A DNA stretch of 64,000 nucleotides from contig NZ_FNVR01000001.1 of NCBI RefSeq assembly GCF_900108085.1, forward strand, positions 186,712 through 250,711, written 5' to 3'. The first letter of the stretch is position 1. Each line of letters begins with the position of its first letter. Positions 43,560 through 52,295 of the stretch are shown in pieces. Origin of the DNA: Algoriphagus boritolerans DSM 17298 = JCM 18970. Its GTDB lineage: Bacteria > Bacteroidota > Bacteroidia > Cytophagales > Cyclobacteriaceae. The position numbers and the translations under genes are program-made. The notes beneath the pieces are model-generated. The model was not told the DNA's origin. It ran no database searches and worked only from the letters and a program-made list of their open reading frames with translations.

Positions 43560-44912
43560 CTACTTAAAATTCATAGTGAAAACGGTCTTTTCTCCAGGGA
43601 TGGATATGGCTTGTAAACTTCCTCTGTGTAGGTTCATGATTTGCCGTGAAATAGCCAGCCCAATGCCTGATCCGGTCTTTTTGGTAGTATAAAAAGGGAC
43701 AAAGATCCATTCTAAAGCCTCTGGAATAATTCCCGCACCATGATCTTCTACTTGGATCATAGTCCCCATATCGCCCTGGCAAATGCCCCGAAGGATTATG
43801 GATCGATCTGCTTGATTTTGGACAGATTCGCAGGCATTTTTTATCAGATTGATGAGAATCATGGAGATTTGATCCGCATCACAGAGCACCTCGGTTTCTT
43901 CCGGTAACAGTTCCGTTTGAATGTCAATTTGATTGGATTTTAATTCCTCCCGCATCAGCCCGGTGACATTTTCAAAAAGATTCCGAACCTGTACCAATTC
44001 CTTCTTGGGTTCCGGGATATTGGTGTAATCGCGGTAGGCATTGACAAATGTGACCAAACCTCTACTCCGGTTTGCAATCGTATCCAAACCTTCCTGAATA
44101 TCCTTAAAACCGTCTTTTTTAATCAAAAATCCCTCCTGCTGCACGTAGCTGTCTTCATCAAGTATTGTACGTAGCGAGTCGACCAAACTCGAAATTGGCG
44201 TGATCGAATTCATGATTTCGTGTCGGAGCACCTTGGTCAGGTTTTGCCAGGCTTCGAGCTCGTTGGACTGGAGCTCTGCATTGATGTTTTGTAAGGAAAG
44301 CAGGGTCCAACTTTTCCCTCCCATTTTAAGGGCAGCGGATTGTACGATCAGGTGTAAGTTAGCGTTTACCTTAAACGAAATCCGTTGCCCGGGTTTCATC
44401 TCGACCACTTCTCTCAGGAGTTTGGGAGATAGTTTCCCCAAATCTTTGATGTCTCTGAATTGAGGGATCTGAAGTAAATGTTTTGCAGCATTGTTGATGA
44501 TGCCGATTTTGCCTTCGGTATTGAAGGAAATTATTCCTGTATTGATATGCTGAACGATGACCTGCAGGAAAAGCATCTGTTCTTCCTTTTCCGCCCGAGT
44601 TTGCTTGAAGACTTCCATGACCTCATTGAATGCCATGTTTACTTCCCGAAATGAGCCTCCCATTTTGCTGTCGGAGGTAAAAGAGGAAGAAAAGTCCATA
44701 AACCGAATGGAGTCCAGAAAGCGCGCAAGCTTATGGTTAATCGAGTTGACATAGTAGATCATTTCCCCGGTCAGGAATCCAGTCACCAAAAGCAAAATAC
44801 CCGGTGCCAGCCAAAGTTCCTGCACATAATGCAGCCAAATGCCTAAAAAAATACTAACTACAATCAGAATAATGCGCAGGGAAATTCCGATCGAAAATCG
44901 CTTATAAACCAT
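43560..44912 (-). CDS. NtrY-like sensor histidine kinase
   Basis: The 450-residue protein has two adjacent membrane segments in the first ~55 residues, then a HAMP-like and PAS-like part, the phospho-acceptor helix VLRHEIMNSITPISSL (His near residue 233), and the ATPase domain (NLIKNACESV, DHGAGI, KTGSGIGLAISRQIM). It overlaps the upstream response-regulator gene by 11 bases and is clearly its partner. The pair faces away from the ABC efflux cluster at 46615 and probably controls it. Confidence 0.93.
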   Translation of the reverse strand: MVYKRFSIGISLRIILIVVSIFLGIWLHYVQELWLAPGILLLVTGFLTGEMIYYVNSINHKLARFLDSIRFMDFSSSFTSDSKMGGSFREVNMAFNEVMEVFKQTRAEKEEQMLFLQVIVQHINTGIISFNTEGKIGIINNAAKHLLQIPQFRDIKDLGKLSPKLLREVVEMKPGQRISFKVNANLHLIVQSAALKMGGKSWTLLSLQNINAELQSNELEAWQNLTKVLRHEIMNSITPISSLVDSLRTILDEDSYVQQEGFLIKKDGFKDIQEGLDTIANRSRGLVTFVNAYRDYTNIPEPKKELVQVRNLFENVTGLMREELKSNQIDIQTELLPEETEVLCDADQISMILINLIKNACESVQNQADRSIILRGICQGDMGTMIQVEDHGAGIIPEALEWIFVPFYTTKKTGSGIGLAISRQIMNLHRGSLQAISIPGEKTVFTMNFK

Positions 44913-46290
44913 ATTTCTCCAGTCTTCGATACAGGGATGAACGAGTTAAACCCAACTCATCCGCAGCACGGGTGATGTGACCATTGTGCTTTTGAAGGGC
45001 TTTGCGAATGAGGATTCGCTCCACATCCTCGATGTTTAAATGTTCCAAACTCACTGATTCTTCCTTTTGATCGGGTTGAGCCATCTTTTGCAAAAACAAA
45101 TCTTCCGGCTGAAGCACACTGTGATTGCTCATGATCACCGCCCGCTCGATGCTGTGCTGTAGCTCCCGGATATTGCCCGGCCAATGGTATTTAGACATCC
45201 GTTTGATCAGAGGTTCAGAAGCCTTGCGGATATCTTTATTGTATTTTTTGGAATAAAAGGAAATGAAGTGATCTGCCAAAACTGGAATATCCTCGATTCG
45301 CTCGCGCAAAGGAGGTAGTTGGATTTCGATCGTATTGATTCGATATAGTAAATCCTGACGGAAACTATTGTCATAAACCATGTCATGTATCGGCATATTA
45401 GTCGCAGAGATCAGCCGGATATTGACATCAACCGGCCGATTGGCGCCCACTCGGGTAACTTGGCGATTTTGCAGCACTGCCAAAAGTTTGGCCTGAAGGG
45501 ATAAAGGTAAGTTGCCGATTTCGTCGAGGAAAAGCGTACCCTTATGCGCTTGTTCAAATCTTCCCGCCCGATCTTCTTTTGCATCGGTAAATGATCCCTT
45601 TTTATGACCAAAAAGCTCAGATTCAAAGAGGGTAGTAGTGATTGAGCCTAAATCAACTCCGACAAATGCCTCCCGGTTCCTTCTCGAATGTCGGTGAATC
45701 GCGCGTGCGATCAGTTCCTTCCCGGTTCCGTTTTCACCCAAAATCAAGACATTCGCATCCGTATTGGCCACTCGCTCTATGGTTTTAAAAACCTTTTGCA
45801 TCGCCGGGCTTTGACCGATGATGTCTTTGAATTTATTGTCCAAGTCCTGTTGAAGGGTGTTTTTCTGATCAGTAAGCAAGTTAATTTCAAGCTTTTTTTG
45901 GCGAAGATTTAGTGCAGAATTGAGTGTTGCGAGCAATCGTTCATTTTCCCATGGTTTGAGGACAAAGTCCGTTGCTCCTTCTTTGATTGCTTTCACTGCG
46001 AGGTTAACATCTCCATAGGCTGTGATCAAAACCACCACTGCTGATGGATCCAATTCCAAGATCCGGTCCAACCAATAGAACCCCTCCTGACCCGAACTCA
46101 CATCTTTGGTGAAATTCATATCAAGCAAGATAACATCGTAGCTTTCATTATGTGTCAGAATTGGGAGTAAGTCTGGGTTGGTTTCGGTATCCACCTGAGC
46201 GAAATGGCGCTTTAAAAAAATCTTTGCTGCTTTTAGCAGGTCTTCGTTGTCATCGACGATGAGGATTTTACCAAATTTTTGATCATTCAT
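44902..46290 (-). CDS. NtrC-family sigma-54-dependent response regulator
   Basis: The 462-residue protein has three domains: a receiver (phosphorylated Asp57 in VILLDMNF), an AAA+ ATPase (GENGTGKELIARAIH Walker A; FLDEIGNL Walker B), and a Fis-type helix-turn-helix (ITRAADELGLTRSSLYRRL). The sigma-54 contact loop reads KKGSFTDA instead of the usual GAFTGA. The gene is divergent from the efflux cluster. Two TGGCAC-N6-TGGCA motifs, resembling sigma-54 promoters, lie before that cluster's first gene and before the gene at 52296. Confidence 0.94.
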   Translation of the reverse strand: MNDQKFGKILIVDDNEDLLKAAKIFLKRHFAQVDTETNPDLLPILTHNESYDVILLDMNFTKDVSSGQEGFYWLDRILELDPSAVVVLITAYGDVNLAVKAIKEGATDFVLKPWENERLLATLNSALNLRQKKLEINLLTDQKNTLQQDLDNKFKDIIGQSPAMQKVFKTIERVANTDANVLILGENGTGKELIARAIHRHSRRNREAFVGVDLGSITTTLFESELFGHKKGSFTDAKEDRAGRFEQAHKGTLFLDEIGNLPLSLQAKLLAVLQNRQVTRVGANRPVDVNIRLISATNMPIHDMVYDNSFRQDLLYRINTIEIQLPPLRERIEDIPVLADHFISFYSKKYNKDIRKASEPLIKRMSKYHWPGNIRELQHSIERAVIMSNHSVLQPEDLFLQKMAQPDQKEESVSLEHLNIEDVERILIRKALQKHNGHITRAADELGLTRSSLYRRLEKYGL

Positions 46291-46614
46291 AAAATTGGGA
46301 TTTTGAGGTCTTTTATTAATTGCAAGCCTTTAACTCCCTGTTCCAAAAGTTTGCCGATTTTTAATTGTTCGGGAAATGAAGTGAAAAGTGCCATTTTCGG
46401 ACGATTTCAGCCGTTTTTGGATTCTTAGATTCCTAGAAAAAATTAGGAAAAAAAATCCGCCTTTGATCCACTTTTGTTCGGTGGCGGACGAAATTGTTCG
46501 AGACTTGAAAAATCAATTTTTGGCAAATCGTGATTTTGAGTACCCAAAGGCTATTTTTTGCATGGCACATCATTTGGCATAAAGGACTCTAGCCAAGTAG
46601 GGCATTTTCAAGCA
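46291..46614. other. Divergent control region between response regulator and efflux cluster
   Basis: It has a sigma-54-like promoter at 46563-46579 and TTGTTCG three times (46365, 46474, 46494), the last two 20 bases apart. Repeated sites 65-200 bases upstream of a sigma-54-like promoter fit enhancer sites for the adjacent regulator (inference). Confidence 0.45.
46563..46579 (+). promoter_or_regulatory. Sigma-54-like promoter candidate before the efflux cluster
   Basis: TGGCAC-ATCATT-TGGCA. The -24 half matches the sigma-54 consensus, but the GG to GC distance is one base longer than the standard. The same TGGCAC-N6-TGGCA layout recurs at 52154-52170. Confidence 0.4.
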
Positions 46615-47868
46615 ATGGATAGAAAATTAGAAAAGAAAACCTGGACCCCCCGACGAATCGCGGCCATCTTTGGTGGAGTGGTTTTATTGGGAGGAATTAT
46701 TTACCAAATAGGATTTGCAGATCACCGATCCACGATGAATGTGGATAAGGACAGGCTGAGTATCGCCACAGTTTCCAAAGGGGAGTTTACCGATTACATT
46801 TTGGTATCGGGTCAGATCGAACCTGCACGAACCGTATTTTTAGACGCGATCGAAGGAGGAATGGTCAATCAAGTCATCCGTGAGTCTGGTGCTTTGCTCA
46901 AAAAGGGGGACACCATTCTCGTCTTGACCAACTCAAATCTCCAACTTGACGTGATGCAACGGGAGACCATGCTCTATGAGCAAATCAACAACCTTCGGCA
47001 GACCCGACTTCTTCTCGATCAAAACGACCTCAATCAACAGGGACAATTGGCTGAAATCGATTATCAGATCAGCCTGCTTGAGCCACAATACAAGCGCTTT
47101 AAGGAATTGCACGAGAAGAAACTCGTCTCCGACAGGGAATTTGAAGAGGTGAAGGAGCAGTATGAATACAATGTAAAACGAAGAAAACTTACTTATACAT
47201 CCTACCGCAATGACTCGATTGCCAGGTCTTTTCAGCTCAATCAGCTTCGGCAGTCCGAAGGCAGAATGAATGCATCGCTAAATGGGGTTGGTAATATTCT
47301 GAACAACCTCGTGATCACTGCACCAATCGCCGGACAATTGGCTACTCCTCAGCAACTGGAAATCGGACAGGCGATCAACCCCGGTCAACGTTACGGACAG
47401 ATCGACATTCTGGATGAATTCAAAGTCCGTGTACCGATCGATGAACTTTACCTTCCTCGAATCAGTCAGGGACTAAGGGGGAAATTTACGCTCAGCGGGC
47501 AGGATTATGAACTGGAAATCTCCAAAATCTACCCAACCATCACCAACGGACGCTTTGAGGTGGACATGGTATTCCCGGGAGAAAGTCCCGAAGGAATCCG
47601 AAGGGGTCAAAGTGTACGGATTCGTCTGGAACTCGGTCAAAGTGAGCAAAGCTTGCTACTTCCAACAGGAGGATTTTTCAAAGATACAGGAGGTAACTGG
47701 GTCTTTGTCTTGAATCCATCCACTGAAATAGCAGAAAAACGTACGATCAGATTGGGTAGAAAAAATCCTGAATTCTACGAGGTCCTTGAAGGCTTGGTCG
47801 AAGGTGAAAAAGTTATCGTCAGCGGATATGAAAATTTTGGAGACAACGAAGTTTTGGAACTTAAATGA
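46615..47868 (+). CDS. Periplasmic adaptor of an ABC efflux system (HlyD/MacA-like)
   Basis: The ATG at 46615 (417 residues) is preferred to one 19 codons upstream, which lies before the promoter candidate. One membrane segment near residue 20 (IAAIFGGVVLLGGIIYQIGF) anchors the protein. Then come a split lipoyl domain, a long coiled-coil hairpin (~95-200, rich in Leu, Gln and Glu), and beta-barrel and proximal domains (NPGQRYGQIDILD and QSLLLPTGGFF). It links inner-membrane ABC components to an outer channel. The ATPase gene follows 99 bases later. Confidence 0.92.
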   Translation: MDRKLEKKTWTPRRIAAIFGGVVLLGGIIYQIGFADHRSTMNVDKDRLSIATVSKGEFTDYILVSGQIEPARTVFLDAIEGGMVNQVIRESGALLKKGDTILVLTNSNLQLDVMQRETMLYEQINNLRQTRLLLDQNDLNQQGQLAEIDYQISLLEPQYKRFKELHEKKLVSDREFEEVKEQYEYNVKRRKLTYTSYRNDSIARSFQLNQLRQSEGRMNASLNGVGNILNNLVITAPIAGQLATPQQLEIGQAINPGQRYGQIDILDEFKVRVPIDELYLPRISQGLRGKFTLSGQDYELEISKIYPTITNGRFEVDMVFPGESPEGIRRGQSVRIRLELGQSEQSLLLPTGGFFKDTGGNWVFVLNPSTEIAEKRTIRLGRKNPEFYEVLEGLVEGEKVIVSGYENFGDNEVLELK

Positions 47869-47939
47869 GTTGGTAAAGCAACTGTTTAGGTGTCAATAGC
47901 ATCCTACAAACAAATAAAATTTAAAAAGTAAAAAATATA

Positions 47940-47957
47940 CATCGGTCATCGGTCATC
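47940..47957. repeat. Short 7-bp tandem array before the ABC ATPase gene
   Basis: CATCGGT occurs twice and is followed by CATC, ending 10 bases before the ATG at 47968. It is the smallest member of the short-period arrays in this cluster. Confidence 0.6.
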
Positions 47958-47967
47958 AAACAACACT

Positions 47968-48666
47968 ATGCAAAACGTAATCAAAACCGTCAACCTTCGC
48001 AAGCTCTATGCTACCGAGGAAGTGGAAACCACCGCGCTGGATGGCATCCAAATTGAAATCAAAAAAGGCGAATTCGTAGCCATCATGGGCCCTTCAGGAT
48101 GTGGTAAGTCCACCTTGTTGAACATCATTGGTCTATTGGATAACCCTGATGGTGGAGAATATTACTTTTTGGATAATGAGGTGGCCAAATTTTCTGAGCG
48201 TCAGCGTTCTGCTTTGAGAAAAGGTAACATTGGTTTCGTCTTCCAGTCCTTCAACTTGATTGATGAGTTGACTGTCTTCGAAAATGTGGAGTTGCCCTTG
48301 CTTTATCTGAAGTTTCCTTCTGAGGAGCGTAAGAAAAAAGTAGAAGAAGTCCTCACTCGCATGAATATCATGCACCGAAGAAATCACTTTCCTCAGCAGC
48401 TATCCGGTGGTCAGCAGCAGCGCGTGGCTATTGCCAGAGCGATTGTCGCCAAGCCATCCGTGATTCTCGCCGATGAACCTACCGGTAACTTGGACTCAAC
48501 CAATGGAGAAGAAGTAATGCGTCTTTTAGAAGAACTCAACAACGAAGGAACCACCATTGTGATGGTAACGCACTCTCCGCATGACGCCAACTACGCACAC
48601 CGAATCATCAATCTATTTGATGGAAAAGTGGTGACTGAGAATATCAGGGAGCAGTTTCATGTGTGA
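47968..48666 (+). CDS. ABC transporter ATPase (MacB/LolD-type)
   Basis: The 232-residue protein has [13 protein letters not shown] (Walker A), the Q-loop FVFQSFNLI, the signature [14 protein letters not shown] and [13 protein letters not shown] (Walker B). It powers the permeases encoded at 49272 and 53106 together with the HlyD-like adaptor. These MacB-type systems act on substrates from the periplasmic side: drugs, peptides, lipids or lipoproteins. A four-helix-bundle gene with flanking repeats separates it from the first permease. Confidence 0.95.
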   Translation: MQNVIKTVNLRKLYATEEVETTALDGIQIEIKKGEFVAIMGPSGCGKSTLLNIIGLLDNPDGGEYYFLDNEVAKFSERQRSALRKGNIGFVFQSFNLIDELTVFENVELPLLYLKFPSEERKKKVEEVLTRMNIMHRRNHFPQQLSGGQQQRVAIARAIVAKPSVILADEPTGNLDSTNGEEVMRLLEELNNEGTTIVMVTHSPHDANYAHRIINLFDGKVVTENIREQFHV

Positions 48667-48669
48667 GCA

Positions 48670-48709
48670 GGGAAGTAAGGAAGCAGGGAGGTTAGGATGT
48701 TTGGTGGGT
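48670..48709. repeat. 8-bp degenerate array, left arm around S23 gene A
   Basis: Five consecutive 8-base units of type [AGT]GGAGGT[AT] begin at 48670 (GGGAAGTA, AGGAAGCA ... TGGTGGGT). They are the reverse complement type of the array at 49201-49271 on the other side of the gene. Confidence 0.75.
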
Positions 48710-48731
48710 TGTCAGGCCAATTGAGCAAGGG

Positions 48732-49124
48732 TTAAGTCTTGGGTTCTTTAGGTTTTGAAGCTCTCTTGACTACCAAAGTTGCTCTGAATGCACCGATACT
48801 ATTCATCAGGGTAAAAGCTTGGCTGTAAAATGAGGAGAATTCCTCCTCATTCAAGTATTTCCTCCTTTTTGCCTTGTGCAGGCAAGTGACCACTTCGGCC
48901 AATGATCTCAAGGAATACCCAATGAATTTCCGGAATTCTTTGTGGGATTGGCCAGTGGAACCTTCTGCAATATTTAAGGCTATCGAGTCCGCAGCTCGCC
49001 GTATTTGAGAAGTCAAATTGTATTTTTCATCAGTCGGAAATCTGGCTGAGGTGTCAAAAATCAACTCTCCAAAATCCATAGCTGAATGCCAAATTCTGAG
49101 TTTTTCGAATTTAAAATTTTCCAT
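48732..49124 (-). CDS. Four-helix-bundle protein (S23 / 23S rRNA intervening-sequence type), copy A
   Basis: The 130-residue protein matches the S23 family: FEKLRIWHSAMDFGELIFD at the start, QIRRAADSIALNIAEG in the second helix, and EFRKFIGYSLRSLAEV in the third. The fold is a small four-helix bundle that forms pentamers in known structures; no enzymatic role is established. Genes of this family were first seen inside 23S rRNA intervening sequences, but this one lies between an ABC ATPase gene and its permease gene, on the opposite strand, and is framed by inverted octamer arrays. Confidence 0.9.
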   Translation of the reverse strand: MENFKFEKLRIWHSAMDFGELIFDTSARFPTDEKYNLTSQIRRAADSIALNIAEGSTGQSHKEFRKFIGYSLRSLAEVVTCLHKAKRRKYLNEEEFSSFYSQAFTLMNSIGAFRATLVVKRASKPKEPKT

Positions 49125-49200
49125 AAAAGGAGGGATTTACTTGGTTTAAAGATTTGAAAATCAATTTATTGAATTGGTTTAGATCATCAAAATTCTTTCA

Positions 49201-49271
49201 AACTATCAAACTATCAAACTATCAAACCTCCAAACTTCCTTACCTCCCAACCTCCTAACCTCCCTACCTCC
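49201..49271. repeat. 8-bp degenerate array, right arm around S23 gene A
   Basis: Nine 8-base units in perfect register: AACTATCA three times, then AACCTCC-type units (the ninth has 7 bases), ending directly at the ATG of the permease gene (49272). The reverse complement is [AGT]GGAGGT[AT], the same as the left arm 48670-48709. Confidence 0.85.
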
Positions 49272-51653
49272 ATGCTATCCAACTACATCAAAATCGCCCT
49301 GCGTGGCTTCACCAAGCACAAGCTCACTTTTCTGATCAATACCGTCGGACTATCGCTCGGATTGTGGGCTGCTATTCAGATAGGACTCTGGATCAAAAGT
49401 GAATTCGAAGTCGGAAAAGGACTGCCTGAGATCGAGCAGGCCTATCGGGTCATGGAGCATCAGACCTACGGTTCGGAGATCTTTACCACCACATCCACTC
49501 CGGGAATTCTTGCCGAAGCGATGAAAGAAAATCTCGCGGAAGTAGAAAAAGCAGCGACTTACTCTTGGGACGAGGTGCACCTGTTTGTCAGCGGAGATAA
49601 GCGGGTCAAACTCACCGGATTTTATGCCGGGGCTGATTACCTGCAGATCTTGCAGTATCCTTTTGTCCATGGCAACCGAGAAAAAGCACTGACAGATAAG
49701 TCTCATATTGTTTTGACCGAGGATGCTGCAATCAAGCTTTTCGGAAAAACCGACGTCATCGGCGAATCAGTCGAAATGGTTTCCAATGACGGAAGGGAGC
49801 TCTATGTTGTTCAGGGTGTTTTGGCGGATTTGAAAAATAATGTCCCAAATCGGTTTGAGTACATTTTGCCTTACAAAGTCATGTTTGATAAGCCGTACAA
49901 CCAATGGCTTGGCTTTTGGGGAAATAACGGACCAAGTACTATCCTCAAATTGCAAGCGGGTACGGATGCCGATAAATTTTCTGCTTCAATCAAAGACTTT
50001 ATTCTAAAGCAAAAACAAGTTGAAAATGAGGGTAGTAATGTGGAGTTGTTTGTTTTTCCTCAAAGTGAATTGTACCTCCACGGATCCTGGAAAGATGGCA
50101 AGCTTCAGGAAGGGAGAATCAAAACGGTGAAGCTATTTGCCATGATCGGGTTTTTCATCCTGATCATTGCCTGCATCAATTTCATGAATTTGTCCACTGC
50201 CAAATCTCAAAAGCGGGCAAAAGAGGTCGGGGTGCGTAAAGTATCCGGCGCAGACAAGGCCTCCTTGGTGTATCAGTTTCTCAGTGAATCGCTTTTGGTT
50301 ACCCTTTTTTCAGGCCTCCTGGCTTTAATTTTGGTTCAGGTGACTCTTCCGATTTTCAATAACCTGACCGGAAAAATGCTGGAGATTCCCTATTCAGAAT
50401 TGACTTTCTGGGTTCAGTTGGTCGGGGTTTTAGCTTTTACCGGCTTGGTGGCTGGAAGCTATCCTGCATTTTACCTTTCGGCTACAAAGGTCGTCTCGGT
50501 TTTCAAAAACCATGTAAAAGGCAGTAAAAACGTTGTTTTGGCCAGAAAAGGCCTGGTGCTTTTCCAGTTTATTCTTGCCACAGGACTGATTTTATCCACG
50601 GTAGTGATCTTCCGTCAAATCAACTATGCACTCAATCAGGACTTGGGTTATGAAAAGAACCAATTGGTTTCGGTTGAACTGGATGGGGATCTTTTTCAAA
50701 AGTATGACATCTTAAAAACTAGGCTTGAATCCAACCCGAGCATTGAATCTGTTACGCGAACTACCCACAATCTGACCGGAAGAAGCAGCAACACCGGTGA
50801 TGTAAATTGGGAGGGGAAAGATCCGGCCTTCAATACACTTTTTGAGCGGTTTATGGTCGATTATGATTTTGTGGAGACCATGGGCATGAAGTTGATCGAG
50901 GGAACGGATTTTTCAAGGGAAAAAGGAGCTGACTCGACGCTTTCAGTGATTGTCAATCGCCGTGCTTTTGAAATAATCACACAAAATAACCCCGAACTGA
51001 GGACGATTTCCATTGGAGAAGAAACCCGACAAATCTCCGGAGTGGTGGAGGATTTTCACTTTCAAAGTTTTCACCAATCCATGGAACCTGCTTTCATGCT
51101 TTTAAATCCAAGCTTTGGTTTCAATTCTTTTATCCGGGTGAAACCAGGGGAAATGGAATCCACCCTGAGCTTCATCCAATCTGTGGTTGAAGAACTCAAT
51201 CCGGAGTTTCCTTTTTCCTACCGGTTTATGGATGAGACCTATGCCCGAATGTATCAGGATGATGTCCGCCTGAGGGATTTGGCGCAGTACTTCAGCATTT
51301 TGACGATTTTGATTTCATGTCTGGGACTTCTTGGACTTTCAGCCCATGTGGCCGAGCAAAAGACCAAGGAAATCGGAATCCGGAAAGTGCTCGGGGCATC
51401 CACATTTTCCATTCTGAATGTGATCAACCGGGAGTTTATAGCCATCGTGTCTATTTCCATTGTGATAGGTTCTGGTTTGGGGTACTGGTTTATGAGCGAC
51501 TGGCTTGAGGGCTACGCCTATCGGATCGATTTTGAGTGGTGGTTTATTCCTTTGGCAGCAATTGTGATACTTGGGATCGCTTTGCTGACGGTGACGACTC
51601 AGTCCATCAAGGCTGCAAGGGCTAATCCCTTAAATGCGATCAAAACTGACTGA
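49272..51653 (+). CDS. ABC transporter permease, MacB/FtsX type, copy A
   Basis: The 793-residue protein has two MacB-type halves. The first has a membrane segment near residue 21, a periplasmic core domain (~50-275) and three membrane segments (~290-440), with the FtsX motif FMNLSTAKSQKRAKEVGVRKV. The second half has a periplasmic part and FtsX segments at the C terminus (AEQKTKEIGIRKVLGAS, ending RANPLNAIKTD). It works with the ATPase at 47968. It is homologous to the permease at 53106-55532 but clearly diverged. Confidence 0.92.
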   Translation: MLSNYIKIALRGFTKHKLTFLINTVGLSLGLWAAIQIGLWIKSEFEVGKGLPEIEQAYRVMEHQTYGSEIFTTTSTPGILAEAMKENLAEVEKAATYSWDEVHLFVSGDKRVKLTGFYAGADYLQILQYPFVHGNREKALTDKSHIVLTEDAAIKLFGKTDVIGESVEMVSNDGRELYVVQGVLADLKNNVPNRFEYILPYKVMFDKPYNQWLGFWGNNGPSTILKLQAGTDADKFSASIKDFILKQKQVENEGSNVELFVFPQSELYLHGSWKDGKLQEGRIKTVKLFAMIGFFILIIACINFMNLSTAKSQKRAKEVGVRKVSGADKASLVYQFLSESLLVTLFSGLLALILVQVTLPIFNNLTGKMLEIPYSELTFWVQLVGVLAFTGLVAGSYPAFYLSATKVVSVFKNHVKGSKNVVLARKGLVLFQFILATGLILSTVVIFRQINYALNQDLGYEKNQLVSVELDGDLFQKYDILKTRLESNPSIESVTRTTHNLTGRSSNTGDVNWEGKDPAFNTLFERFMVDYDFVETMGMKLIEGTDFSREKGADSTLSVIVNRRAFEIITQNNPELRTISIGEETRQISGVVEDFHFQSFHQSMEPAFMLLNPSFGFNSFIRVKPGEMESTLSFIQSVVEELNPEFPFSYRFMDETYARMYQDDVRLRDLAQYFSILTILISCLGLLGLSAHVAEQKTKEIGIRKVLGASTFSILNVINREFIAIVSISIVIGSGLGYWFMSDWLEGYAYRIDFEWWFIPLAAIVILGIALLTVTTQSIKAARANPLNAIKTD

Positions 51654-51723
51654 GTATTATTCAATAAAATCCTGTTTGCTTTCGATCAAAAAAGAAAACA
51701 GTCGAACAGCGTGCTGTTTTTTA

Positions 51724-51757
51724 AAAAAGCCTCTTGGAGTTATCTGAGAGGCTTTTT
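51724..51757 (+). terminator. Terminator after permease A
   Basis: AAAAAGCCTCT (51724-51734) and AGAGGCTTTTT (51747-51757) form an 11-bp perfect stem. Confidence 0.85.
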
Positions 51758-51970
51758 GAGTTTGTGATTGCCTTTGTCATTGCAGGGCCTTTGGCTTATT
51801 TCTTTATGACCAATTTTTGGCTGGCAAATTTTGCCTGCCGAGTCGAAGTCGATTTGGTCTTGATTCTGCTGTCTGGGCTGATTTCGATTACCATCTCCTG
51901 GTTGACGGTGAGCTATCAAAGTTTTAAAACTGCCGCTAATAATCCGGTGGATTATCTTAAGAATGAATAA
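51755..51970 (+). pseudogene. C-terminal remnant of a third FtsX-type permease
   Basis: The frame 51734-51970 begins inside a terminator hairpin and encodes only the last ~70 residues of an ABC permease. It has two membrane segments and the typical ending AANNPVDYLKNE, which aligns with RANPLNAIKTD and WSNPVKSIRNE of the two intact permeases nearby. The remaining ~720 residues are absent. It is best read as what is left of a deleted paralogue. Confidence 0.8.
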
Positions 51971-51974
51971 AGTA

Positions 51975-52063
51975 CAGTAGGCAGTTTTCAGTGATCAATA
52001 GGCAGATTGGCTGTAAACTGAGAACTGCCCACTGTTTATTGTAAGACTACCTACTGATCACTT
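51975..52063. repeat. Inverted short-period repeat without a gene
   Basis: Units built on CAGTAGGCAG and TTTTCAGT. The part 51979-51991 pairs with 52018-52030, and 51990-52002 pairs with 52050-52062. It has the same inverted design as the arrays around the four-helix-bundle genes, but only ~12 bases lie between the arms. Confidence 0.7.
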
Positions 52064-52153
52064 TCCTCGTTCGCAGACGGTCAAAAATTAATGCAATCGG
52101 ACAATTTATATTTCAAAATGGAGCTCAGGACAAAGTATAAGGGGTTTTCTCCT

Positions 52154-52170
52154 TGGCACAATCTCTGGCA
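52154..52170 (+). promoter_or_regulatory. Sigma-54-like promoter candidate before the DUF2807 gene
   Basis: TGGCAC-AATCTC-TGGCA, the same TGGCAC-N6-TGGCA layout as at 46563-46579, 126 bases before the ATG at 52296. Confidence 0.4.
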
Positions 52171-52295
52171 CTTAATCAAAACAGAAAACTAACCAATCTC
52201 AATAAAAAAAATCTCAACCTAAAGATGCAAATCAGGCCATGGCCAGATTGTACCGACTAGGCGAGAATTGAAATCCTAAAAACCAATTATTAACT

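Larger units (their letters stand above)
51654..52295. other. Interval between permease A and the DUF2807 gene
   Basis: It holds a terminator (51724-51757), a permease remnant (51755-51970), an inverted short-period repeat (51975-52063) and a sigma-54-like promoter (52154-52170), each listed separately. Nothing else is seen. Confidence 0.6.

Noticed and set aside
49201..49271. CRISPR-like array
   Set aside because: Units are 8 bases without spacers, and no cas genes are present.
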